Source of the DNA: Incurvaria masculella
Taxonomy: Eukaryota > Arthropoda > Insecta > Lepidoptera > Incurvariidae
DNA length: 64,000 bases
Reading direction: 5' to 3'
NCBI GenBank assembly: GCA_946894095.1
Contig: OX335655.1
Coordinates: 4,154,001 to 4,218,000 of the forward strand
Every line of letters starts with the position of its first letter. Within the stretch, counting starts at the first letter, position 1. Positions 11,190-19,547 of this stretch are shown in pieces. The position numbers and the translations under genes were made by a program. Below the pieces are notes generated by a model, which saw only the letters and a program-made list of their open reading frames with translations, made no database searches and was not told the DNA's origin.

Positions 11190-13580
11190 TTGGGTCCCTA
11201 AGGTCGATGCGTTTACAACCAGTGTCATAGAACTTTATGACAAGCATGCGCCCATTAGGAGTATTAAAATCAAACATGCACCTGCTCCCTGGCCTACTGA
11301 TGAAATTCGCAGGATGATGTCTAAGCGGGACGCACTAAAACGCAAGCATAAGCTTCAACCTTCCGAAGATATTCTGATACAATACAAGCGTGCAAGAAAT
11401 CGGTGTAACAAGATGTGTAGGGATGCCAAACGCCGCCATATTAACAATTCCATCGAAAATACTTCTCCCAATGATATGTGGAAATTCTTAAGAACCCTGG
11501 GTATTGGCAAAACGAATTCTGGGATCAATTCCTCTATAGACCTTGATGGTCTCAATCGCCATTTCTCTGCTTCTCCGATAGCAATTGATCCTATCGACAA
11601 AGCAAATACAATTCGTCAATTACTTTCACAAGACCCGTCAAATAATTCTCCCGTACCTTTTCAATTCACCCAAGTCTCCGACAGTGAATTAAGTAAAATA
11701 ATTCATTCCATTAAAAGCAAAGCAATTGGTAGTGATGACATGAGTCGTGATCTCTTCATCCCGATACTAGACTTGATCTTACCCATAATTACACATATTG
11801 TAAATCACTCTCTGGTATCGGGTTGTTTTCCTGACGCTTGGAAACATGCTTATGTCATTCCATTGCCGAAAAAAGCTTGCCCCACTGTGTTTAGTGACTA
11901 CCGTCCTATTTCCATTTTACCCTTTCTCTCTAAAGTTCTCGAGCGTGTAGCTCACTTTCAACTTTCCAACTATCTTTCTATACATAATCTTCTTGACCCC
12001 TGTCAATCTGGATTTCGTCCATCACATAGCACCACAACGGCTTTGGTCAAAATTACTGACGATATCCGGCTTGCCATGGATGATAGACAACTCACCCTTT
12101 TAGTTTTGTTAGATTTTAGTAGTGCTTTTAACTCTGTCGATTTTGACATTCTCTGTGCCATACTTTTTTCCCTCAACATCTCTCAGCCAGTAATAGGTTG
12201 GTTTTCATCTTACCTTCGTGGTCGCCAGCAACGTGCCCGATTAGATAATGTTTACTCCCACTGGTGTGACATAACTGCTGGCGTGCCTCAAGGCGGTGTA
12301 CTCTCTCCCTTACTCTTCTCTATTTTTATTAACAAAATTGTATCTATTCTAGTTTCTCGCTACCATCTCTACGCCGATCACTTGCAGCTGTATAGACACT
12401 TTCGTGTTGATGAAGCTGCTATTGATTTAGGTCTAATGAATGTAGATCTCGATTTAGTACACAATTGGGCTTCGAGGTTTGGCCTTCTGGTCAATCCTTC
12501 CAAGTCCCAGGCTATCATAATCGGTACTCCCAAACTTCTTTCTAAGCTAAATCGAGACGACCTACCAGTTCTTCAGTTCAATGGCACCGTTATTCCTTTT
12601 GTGAAATGCGTGAAAAACCTGGGACTCTTGATTGACGAGACTCTCTCTTGGCAACCACAAGTCAGTCAAGTAAGCCGCAAAATGTTCGCTAGCATGCACG
12701 CACTGCAAAGATTGAAGAACTTTATTCCATTCGCCACCAAAATTACTCTCGCACAAACCTTACTTCTCCCTGTACTCGATTATGCCGATGTGTGTTACCT
12801 TGACCTCACTCAAGAGCTTCTGAATAAACTTGACCGTCTTCTCAACCTGTGTATCCGTTACATTTTTGGCCTACGTAAATACGATCATGTATCGGAGTTT
12901 CGTGCTCGTCTTCAGTGGCTCGACATCCGTCATCGCAGGAACTCTCATGTCCTTTCTCTCCTCTATATGACCCTGAATGACGCCAATGCCCCCTCATACC
13001 TAAGGAATCGGTTTACATATCTCTGCTCACATGGTCTCCCACTTAGATCAACCGACTCCTTGGTTCTTTCTATTCCCTCGCACTCATCTTCTGCCTATTC
13101 CGACTCCTTCAGGGTTCACGCTGCAAGGCAGTGGAATCAGCTACCTCCTCCAGTGCGAAATTCGCCCTCTATTCATGCGTTGAAAAAAAATCTTAAAGCT
13201 TTCTTTCTTTCCTAATTACGTCTTTACTCACCCCCCCCCCACAGTTTTCAGTTAATTTTTATTCCTATTGGCAATACATTTGTTTGTTTTTTTTTCTTTA
13301 TTTTTGTGATAGTGTTAAGTATCATACTTTATTTTCTATTTCTATATTTTATAAAGTGTTTATATATTTATATTAATGTATATTTATATTTATATGTATA
13401 TAAGTAGTTGGTATATCGTGTATAATATTTGTTGTAGTAAATTCATTTGTCTCTATAACTGCCACTCGCACTACTGCTCACGATACCCAAAGGTAGACTG
13501 GTAGAGAATGCCCCTGGCATTAAGTTGTACCTTTTGCCCGAATTTTGAGTGCAATAAACATATATAAATAAATAAATAAA
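11190..13580 (+). mobile_element. CR1-like non-LTR retrotransposon, 5' truncated
   Basis: 5'-truncated LINE. The open frame can be followed upstream of the first ATG to about 11190 (reading LYDKHAPIRSIKIKHAPAPW, the usual linker before RT). The RT gene follows, then a 3' UTR with a C-tract at 13231, ending in an (AAAT)n tail at 13563-13582. No target duplication was identified. Confidence 0.8.
11314..13215 (+). CDS. Reverse transcriptase of CR1-like LINE, catalytic site mutated
   Basis: Encodes 633 aa from the first ATG. Its natural N-terminus (endonuclease) is lost. RT landmarks in order: YRPISILPFLSKVLERV (about 195), the QSGFRPSHSTTTAL block, LLDFSSAFNSVDF, GVPQGGVLSPLLFSIFINK (about 325), and a C-terminal ARQWNQLPPPVRN block typical of CR1/L2-type elements. 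The catalytic YxDD box reads YADH: codon CAC at 12379-12381 replaces the second aspartate, which should abolish polymerase activity. The frame is otherwise open, so the mutation may be recent or arose in a copy mobilised in trans. Clade is inferred from motifs; Daphne- or L2-like is also possible. Confidence 0.85.
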   Translation: MMSKRDALKRKHKLQPSEDILIQYKRARNRCNKMCRDAKRRHINNSIENTSPNDMWKFLRTLGIGKTNSGINSSIDLDGLNRHFSASPIAIDPIDKANTIRQLLSQDPSNNSPVPFQFTQVSDSELSKIIHSIKSKAIGSDDMSRDLFIPILDLILPIITHIVNHSLVSGCFPDAWKHAYVIPLPKKACPTVFSDYRPISILPFLSKVLERVAHFQLSNYLSIHNLLDPCQSGFRPSHSTTTALVKITDDIRLAMDDRQLTLLVLLDFSSAFNSVDFDILCAILFSLNISQPVIGWFSSYLRGRQQRARLDNVYSHWCDITAGVPQGGVLSPLLFSIFINKIVSILVSRYHLYADHLQLYRHFRVDEAAIDLGLMNVDLDLVHNWASRFGLLVNPSKSQAIIIGTPKLLSKLNRDDLPVLQFNGTVIPFVKCVKNLGLLIDETLSWQPQVSQVSRKMFASMHALQRLKNFIPFATKITLAQTLLLPVLDYADVCYLDLTQELLNKLDRLLNLCIRYIFGLRKYDHVSEFRARLQWLDIRHRRNSHVLSLLYMTLNDANAPSYLRNRFTYLCSHGLPLRSTDSLVLSIPSHSSSAYSDSFRVHAARQWNQLPPPVRNSPSIHALKKNLKAFFLS

Positions 13581-13639
13581 TGAAATTGCAATTTCATATC
13601 GAAAAAGTCAAACAAAAATAAACATTAAATTAGATATTT

Positions 13640-13900
13640 AATCAATCGAAGCAAGTACCATTGTTATAGATGCACATCCGCCATTCATTGGGAAGCTCGT
13701 TGATCCCTTTGTTAAAAAAACTAAGAGTAAGAATCAATGAGTTCTTTAAATGCAGTTTCCATTGCCTCATCTGATATTTTTTCTCTGGAAGAAGTCGTCT
13801 AAATTTCGAAAAAAAAAATTAAGCTCAGGGGAGTATGGTGAGTAACGGAGAGTTTCCAATCGTAACTCTACTTTTGCGACCATTTGGAATTTGGAATTCC
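13640..13900 (-). pseudogene. mariner/Tc1-like transposase C-terminal fragment
   Basis: On the minus strand the region reads SPYSPEL, then EAMETAFKELIDSYS, then (after a stop and a frameshift) FNKGINELPNEWRMCIYNNG. This matches the C-terminal layout of mariner transposases: PPYSPDLAP, then a helix, then a W-x-x-CI-x-x-G-x-YFE ending. It is clearly broken and has no intact terminal repeats. Confidence 0.6.
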
Positions 13901-14020
13901 AGACGAAAGCCTAGATTTTTTAGTAAAAATTTTCCAGAATTGCGAGTTGCCAATTTTATGGGTAACCTACTTTTTAAGACAGAATCCAAACATAATTACT
14001 TTCCAATGGCGGAACTCCCA

Positions 14021-14182
14021 TTAAAGTGAAGTGTCTACGGTGGAGCTGATAGAGACGGGTGGCAGGTAGTGGCTGCGGACGCGGCTGTGCAGGCGGGCCA
14101 CCTCCCCGTCCACCCTCTCCATCTCTCGCAGCAGCTGCGAGAACTGCACGAGGCTCTCTCGCCCGTCGGGGAGCCCGTGTCG
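14021..14182 (-). CDS. Protein C10 homologue, exon 3 (last)
   Basis: Encodes the last 53 residues and the stop (TAA at 14021-14023). Acceptor TGTGTTTCAG precedes CGACACGGG. The translation GRESLVQFSQLLREMERVDG and then HYLPPVSISS matches the C-terminal half of human C10, which I remember as an LPP-containing tail after an amphipathic helix. Its phase continues exactly from exon 2. Three decayed copies of this exon lie between it and exon 2 (14208-14312, 14566-14708, 14731-14780). Confidence 0.85.
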   Translation of the reverse strand, partial: RHGLPDGRESLVQFSQLLREMERVDGEVARLHSRVRSHYLPPVSISSTVDTSL

Positions 14183-14207
14183 CTGAAACACACGTTAAGA
14201 GTGGAAG

Positions 14208-14312
14208 TGTCAATGGTGGATCTGACGGAGACGAGCAGCACGTAATGGCTGCATATGTGCTGTATAGGAAGGCTATCACTGTTGCGACCACTGCATGAGG
14301 CTCTCTCACCCC
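14208..14312 (-). pseudogene. Decayed copy of C10 exon 3 (copy 2)
   Basis: Sense sequence GAGAGAGCCTCATGCAGTGG, then CAGCCATTACGTGCTGC, then TCCACCATTGACACTTC parallels exon 3. It has an internal deletion of the helix-coding part and an in-frame TGA. Confidence 0.75.
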
Positions 14313-14339
14313 CCGCAATGCACAAATTCACAGTCGATA

Positions 14340-14560
14340 TTCCAAAAAAAAGGACCCACCGATCCTCTAAATCCTTTATCTTTAAGGTCGGTAAACAACG
14401 GTAAAAAAACGACCTGGGGTCCTTCAAACGTGATGTGAAGAAGCACCTGGCCGGCCGGCATGGTTTTCGCAGCCCCCCTGAATGTTCTAAAACCCATGGG
14501 CGTCGTCGGGCACCTTTAGGTCCTGGCGTACACCATATGCCGCGCTTCACATAAAAAAAG
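14340..14560 (+). mobile_element. Interspersed repeat family D, copy 1
   Basis: GCATGGTTTTCGCAGCCCCC, CCCATGGGCGTCGTCGGGCA and CATATGCCGCGCTTCA before a short poly-A match 38200-38360. Likely the 3' end of a SINE or LINE. It sits inside the C10 exon-3 array, between copies 2 and 3. Confidence 0.55.
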
Positions 14561-14565
14561 ACTAA

Positions 14566-14708
14566 AGTGTCAATGCTGGAGCTGACGGAGACGGGCAGCA
14601 GATAGTGGCTGCGGATGCACTGTTTAGGCGGGCTAGGTCTTCATTCTTTATCCAATTCCAGCAGCAGCTGGAGCTGGATAACTGCACGAGGATATCTTAC
14701 CCGTGTCA
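14566..14708 (-). pseudogene. Decayed copy of C10 exon 3 (copy 3)
   Basis: Includes an acceptor-like ATGTTTTAG followed by TGACACGGG, CTCGTGCAGTTATCCAGCTC and CATCCGCAGCCACTATCTGC. It begins with TGA where the real exon has CGA and carries frameshifts, so it cannot substitute for exon 3. Confidence 0.75.
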
Positions 14709-14730
14709 CTAAAACATACATTAGAGCGTA

Positions 14731-14780
14731 GTGTCGACGGTGGAGCTGAAGGAGACGGCCAGTAGGCAGTGGCTGTAGGT
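14731..14780 (-). pseudogene. Decayed copy of C10 exon 3 (copy 4, 3' part)
   Basis: CAGCCACTGCCTACTGGCCG, then CTTCAGCTCCACCGTCGACA, is the final part of the exon. The 5' part is missing. Confidence 0.65.
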
Positions 14781-15479
14781 TATATATTAGATATTTGTGC
14801 CGGTAGCAGGCACGTATCCAGGGGGGGGATAGTTGGGATTTATCCCCCCCCGAAATCTGACTGAAAAAAAACGTAAACGTGACAAATAAAATAAAAAAAT
14901 ACTTATATAATGTTTATGTAAAATACTTATATATAAATATAAAATACTTATAAGTGTGTGACTAAACTACGGACGGTACTTCTTTAGGTTATTAAAAATT
15001 ATAGTACAGTAATTATCTTTGCCATATCAATTAGTTTACACTGGCAACATAAATGTTGTTTATTTAAGCGCGATTGATCCTGCAAATAAAACACTGCAGT
15101 TCAGTTGCTGCTTTTACAACACACTATAAAACAATTACATTAAGAAAATCTTAGAAACGACGATGGACACGAGTTGGCAATACGAAAATCAAAGAATGAT
15201 TGCCGAGCCGTCCACTTTGACAGGTGCATAGATTGCGGGTGCTCGGGCGGCGGCGGAGTGAGGGACGAGATAGCCGCGCTCCGGTTACATCCTACCGGCG
15301 CGTCAGTGCTATGTGTAGGTATAACAATAATGTCTCGGTAATTTTCATTTTTTTATTATTTCATGGGATTACTTGTCATTTACAAAACACTAAACAAAGT
15401 TGTTGAATGATCCCATAGAAGCGCAAATGCTAATAATGGAGAAGAAAAACATTATAAGAACACCCAATACTTGGTGGTG

Positions 15480-15793
15480 TTATTTATTTATTTATGCAAC
15501 TTGACATGGATGTCTCATACCACACAACTACCGTTATGATATTAGCCCAATACACCACGTTTTTAGGAATTAGGTACCATGCCAGGTCCTTCCCTTTATG
15601 AGCACGGCTGCATTGAACTGGATGGAAAAACATGGACAATTTTTCATTGCCGCTTTAACCATCTTTTCATCCAATGCGATGGTACCAATGGATGAGCTAA
15701 AACCCTACCACCTAGGAGGGGAAAAGGGGACATACAGTTTTACATGGATTCCGAACCATGGAGCAGCTCGCATTCACGACGAAGTGCATAGGT
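15480..15793 (-). mobile_element. SINE body copy in C10 intron 2
   Basis: Poly-A end at the left (TTATTTATTTATGCAACTTG), then GGATGTCTCATACCACACAA, GATGGAAAAACATGGACA and CCGAACCATGGAGCAGCTCG. The sense strand is minus. It lies 140 bp from exon 2. Confidence 0.7.
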
Positions 15794-15932
15794 TTTAGCA
15801 TAAGTCTATCATTGGCGGAACCAGGTCCACATTAGTGAGACTCTGGGAACCTTGAAAATAATTATTCGACTCTCGGGAATCAGAAACGTGGCACTCGAGA
15901 ATGGTGAAAATAATAGTTTTTGTAAGAAATAC

Positions 15933-16067
15933 CTTAATTACTTCCATCTGAACTTGAACAACCATGGGGAAGACAATCTGCATCATTTTTAGCATTTCAT
16001 TGCCGGCTGCCTCCTTCGCCTCGTCTAGCCGGCCTGCATATTCTGGGGACTCCAATGCCGCAGACAC
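15933..16067 (-). CDS. Protein C10 homologue, exon 2
   Basis: 135 bp, 45 codons, phase 0 at both ends. Acceptor CTCCCAAAG before GTGTCTGCG; donor AAG followed by GTATTT. It encodes ESPEYAGRLDEAKEAAGNEM and MVVQVQMEVIK, aligning without gaps to the core of human C10 (APENAVRMDEARDNACNDM and ATQIQQEVIK, from memory). It is the best-conserved part of the family. Confidence 0.9.
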
Positions 16068-16757
16068 CTTTGGGAGAGGCAGAAACCACAGTTTACTTCT
16101 TAAATATTAGTGTCAAACAATGTAAAGTTCAGTGCAGCAGACATATTATTTATTGTGACAATTTGATAAAACTACATATTATATTACATGCGATAAAGCA
16201 CATATGTTCGTGATGAGGCACACATTGTTATTATAATCAGGAAAAAAGATTGTAGTTTATGTATTGATGAAATAAATCATTAATGTTTTATTTATATGGA
16301 AGCATGTATGCCGAGAGGAAATGGTCCTGAAACACAAGCCAATATTGTCTTGAAAGCTGTGGGTTATTAGATTTGTTATCTGGTTAAATGACTACATTTA
16401 ATTTCATTTCATTTCACTTCTTATCCAATAGGTAGGTCCAAATGTCATACATCCGCTGGTTCTAAAAGTCTTGCGAAGAGCCGACAAGTTTACAGATAAC
16501 TTACAAATTAATTCTGGTAGTTAAACGTGTTGCATCTCAAAGATTACTGAAAACTCAAAAATAAATGGACAGAATTCAATTATTTTTGTAGCATTAAATT
16601 CTGTACAATAAGTGGCTGCCTATACGTACAATACATTTGATTATTTATGTAACTTAGGTTTGTCAATCAGGGTAAGAATAGATTGATCATTCTCATATTA
16701 AAACTGAATGGAGTCATGTACAGCACGGACCAAACGTTTGCATCAATTTTGTAGTTT

Positions 16758-16970
16758 TTAGGGTTCCGTACCCTAAGGGTGAAAACGGAACCCTATTACT
16801 AAGCATCCGCTGTCCGTCCGTCCGTCCGATCGATCGTCCGTCCGTCCGTCCGTCCGTCCGTCTGTCACAGGGCTGTATCCCATAAAAAAACGTGATCCTT
16901 TCATGTTAAATCTTGTACGATGGTATGGAACCCTTCGTGTGCGAGTCTGACTCGCCCTTGGCCGGTTTCT
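16758..16970 (-). mobile_element. (GTCY)n element in C10 intron 1
   Basis: TAGGGTTCCGTACCCTAAGG, a (GTCC)n tract with a GATC interruption, and CTTGGCCGGTTT at the end. The middle is internally deleted compared with the copy at 30806. It lies 39 bp from exon 1 and does not touch the splice sites. Confidence 0.75.
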
Positions 16971-17008
16971 TTTTCAAACACGCATATAAACATTAAGGAA
17001 TACTCAAC

Positions 17009-17062
17009 CTCACTGAGGATTGTCCGCATTTGCTCCACGGTTATGTTGGCCAGCGTCGCCAT
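17009..17062 (-). CDS. Protein C10 homologue (C12orf57/GRCC10), exon 1
   Basis: First of three exons of a 116-aa protein. Exons 17009-17062, 15933-16067 and 14021-14182 join in phase 0 throughout. Exon 1 encodes MATLANITVEQMRTILSE and ends GAG before the donor GTTGAGT. Joined, the helix-rich protein aligns end to end with human Protein C10 (126 aa as I remember it), a small conserved animal protein linked in humans to brain and eye development; its biochemical role is not settled. The ATG is chosen because the family starts just before this EQ-containing helix. No upstream in-frame Met is seen before the frame leaves the exon. All exons are too short to stand out as ORFs. The gene is on the same strand as brn and opposite to TMC. 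Confidence 0.88.
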
Positions 17063-17269
17063 GGCCGCTTCATTACAGACTGCATCAACTAAAATTTAAA
17101 TAAGTACACATACACAGGGTGTTCAGAACTATGTAGTGCGAACTGAAAGGTTACTCTTTACCCGAAAATTTACATCTTACATACATGTTTTATGACTTTG
17201 GTTTTAAAATCAAGGAGTTTTATCGGTAATGCAGTTATTGGCAGAATGAGGGATGGGGCATATCTTTTG

Positions 17270-17960
17270 AAATGATAACTAAATGAAAACTTGTTTTATT
17301 CTATGAAAGATTTTTTTTTGTGTGTCTTGTCTCCCTGCAATCAGCTTGAATTTGGAGCCTTCATCAGAGGTTTGGGTATGTGGATATGACTTGAAAAGCT
17401 GCGGTCCAATGATGACAAGCTTTATACTTCTTTGGATATATATATATAATATATATGCATTTATTATTGTTATTTTATAATTTGGCCTCAATCCTGGGTC
17501 GCTTCAGTCGTGTTACATCGCTTTTAGTGTCCAGTAGTCCCACAGCTAGCGGATTTGTGTGATTTTGTAGTCGTGATTTGTAGGCTTTTGAGCGCTTCTG
17601 GATTTCCTCCTTGATGGTGGTTACGTTCAGGTATTTGTGGATCTCCTCGTTTTTGGTGAACCATGGGGCATTGCTGATACTGCGAAGGACCTTGTTTTGG
17701 AAGTGTTGTAGTATTACGATGTTCGATGTGCTAGCTGAACCCCACAGTCCTAGGCACCTAGACCTATATACATAGGTCCAAACTGGCTTGAGGATGATGT
17801 TATAAACAAGGAGTTTATTTGTCAATGACAGCCTGGATGGAATACAGGCTGTTTAAACGTAGGTTGAGCTGATCTCTTTTGGCCTTAATGTGGTTCTTCC
17901 AGTGGAGTCATCTGTCCAAGTGGCAACCTAGGTATTTGACACACGTCTTGTGGGGTAGTC
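17270..17960 (-). mobile_element. Jockey-like LINE, 3' fragment
   Basis: Minus-strand frame 17825-17475 reads YNIILKPVWTYVYRSRCLGL, then SNIVILQHFQNKVLRSISNA and DVTRLKRPRI, the C-terminal region of a Jockey-clade RT. More remnants in other frames extend to about 17960. The 3' side holds a UTR with a (TA)n tract at 17440. Heavily 5' truncated. Confidence 0.7.
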
Positions 17961-18112
17961 TATGAAAGTAAAATTTTATTTTATTTTTTTTCTAAATAAC
18001 GAACCGAGTTTCTAAGTCAATCGCCTTTCTAGCAACTATCTTGGTGGACAGGGAGATAGTTCAACTCTAAAGGAACTCAGCAGTGAAGAAATTATGAATC
18101 TTTAGATAACGC

Positions 18113-18345
18113 GGGCCCCTAGTTCGATTGTCATCTAAATTAGCGTTTTCACCAAACCGATCGATTAGCAGTTTCAAATGTCACAGAGGATTGAATAGCG
18201 AATTAACATTTGCGTGTCTGATTTCATTTGACAGCTTAGGTACCCTTTGTCACTGTAAATACGTTGACATTGGCTTTTACCGCTAGTTTATGAGTTTGAT
18301 TTTGGCAGTTTGAAGAAGTAAAACCATAAAATCTAGACTTAAGTG
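18113..18345. mobile_element. MITE family A, diverged copy 3
   Basis: GATTGTCATCTAAATTAGCG, ACCAAACCGATCGATTAG and TTTGAAGAAGTAAAACCATA match the copies at 8058 and 10350 at much lower identity. The right end is lost. Confidence 0.6.
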
Positions 18346-18424
18346 AGCTTCTTGCCACGATAACGGCAGATAATTAACTTTTTGTGCGTTAATTTTATGA
18401 AACCAAAGGAGGATAAATAAATAC

Positions 18425-18558
18425 AATTGTGTACAGATTAAATAAATGAAATTTTGATATCTATTCTGATTGATTTTGTCTGGTATTGACAGATTGTATT
18501 GGTGAGATCATTTAGACGTCACCTGTCGTGATAAATAAGCAGTTTTTTTTCCCCATTC
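18425..18558 (+). mobile_element. Interspersed repeat family E, copy 1
   Basis: TCTATTCTGATTGATTTTGT, then GACGTCACCTGTCGTGATAA and a CCCCATT end. Related copies are at 27070 and 27815. About 130 bp, no coding capacity. Confidence 0.6.
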
Positions 18559-19366
18559 GATTTTAATGAAAATAAACATCTCCAAGACAATTTTGTTATG
18601 CTTTCAATCTATTTCATCAATTTATTAACTTTTAATTTCAAGCGCTTACTTATACCCTGCTAGAGCCTGTGAGATCACAAGAGATTATATTTAAACCCCG
18701 CCGTTTAAAAATTGCGAAAATACATTAGTAATTTATGATTTGAGAGATAGATTAACTCTGAGTTCCCTGTTGACCGCCGCCGGCACGGGTGCTCGCCTGA
18801 AGTCGTAAAATATCGACACACCGTGAGTAAGCCGTTTTCCAAAAACCTTAAAAACATTAGTATTTAATATTTTTTTGACGAATGACTTAAAAAAATCCTC
18901 CCTTTACCCCTTTTAATAGCTAATCCCCCTGTGGGGGACCCTAACCTCTGCCTCGGTGCATCTCGGGTTTTACACATTTCTTGGAGCAATAATAATTTCT
19001 GTGTATGTGTAAAGTGTAAATACCTGATTTTATGCAGTTAGAATACGTTGAACGTTTGCTTTCTGTTATTTTGTAGATTTCCACAACAAAACCCAAATGG
19101 AAATTACCACAGACTAAATAGAGGAAACTTGAAATAACCAAAGAGTATGTAAGGAATTCGGAAATAAACAAAGAGTTCGGAGAAGTCGCTGCGCTCCTAC
19201 ATGGAGCGAACCTGAAATAAACGTACTATCTGACAGTTCGTTACAACTTTTTACTCATATGAAGCTATGGCAAGTGTGAAAGAGATGACAAGCTGAAGTC
19301 TATTGCGTTCAGCAGATCGACCTTGAAGCCACTAATTGCAATGTTTGACTCACTAGTAAGTCAAAC
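18559..19366. other. Gene-free stretch left of the I-clade LINE
   Basis: AT-rich with a short GC-rich patch near 18775. A 25-bp block around 19175 (AGAAGTCGCTGCGCTCCT) reappears inverted near 28150. No gene was recognised. Confidence 0.4.
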
Positions 19367-19378
19367 AAAGTTTTGAAG
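19367..19378. repeat. Left target-site duplication of I-clade LINE
   Basis: AAAGTTTTGAAG, repeated exactly at 25496-25507. The two copies bracket the 6.1-kb element. Confidence 0.9.
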
Positions 19379-19547
19379 GGAAGACAAAAGACTGTCGATG
19401 AGGTCGCGTGCATATTTTTTTGCAAATCGCAAAGAATAATATCAGTGATTGTGTGGTTCCGTAAAGCCATTGTGTCGTGTTTCCCGGCTTGCTCTGCCTA
19501 TTTGTGTTTATTGGATTTTCGTATCGCGTAAGTAGGGTGATGTTGTG

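Noticed and set aside
11314..13215. Host gene of 633 codons
   Set aside because: All motifs are those of a non-LTR reverse transcriptase, followed by a LINE-type tail.
14035..14550. Minus-strand frame of 171 codons over the C10 exon-3 array
   Set aside because: Runs in the wrong frame relative to the conserved C10 translation and crosses a repeat; open by chance in GC-rich sequence.
14815..14870. Possible hAT MITE beginning CAGGCACGTATCCAGGGGGG
   Set aside because: Only one terminus is visible; no matching inverse end or target duplication was found nearby.
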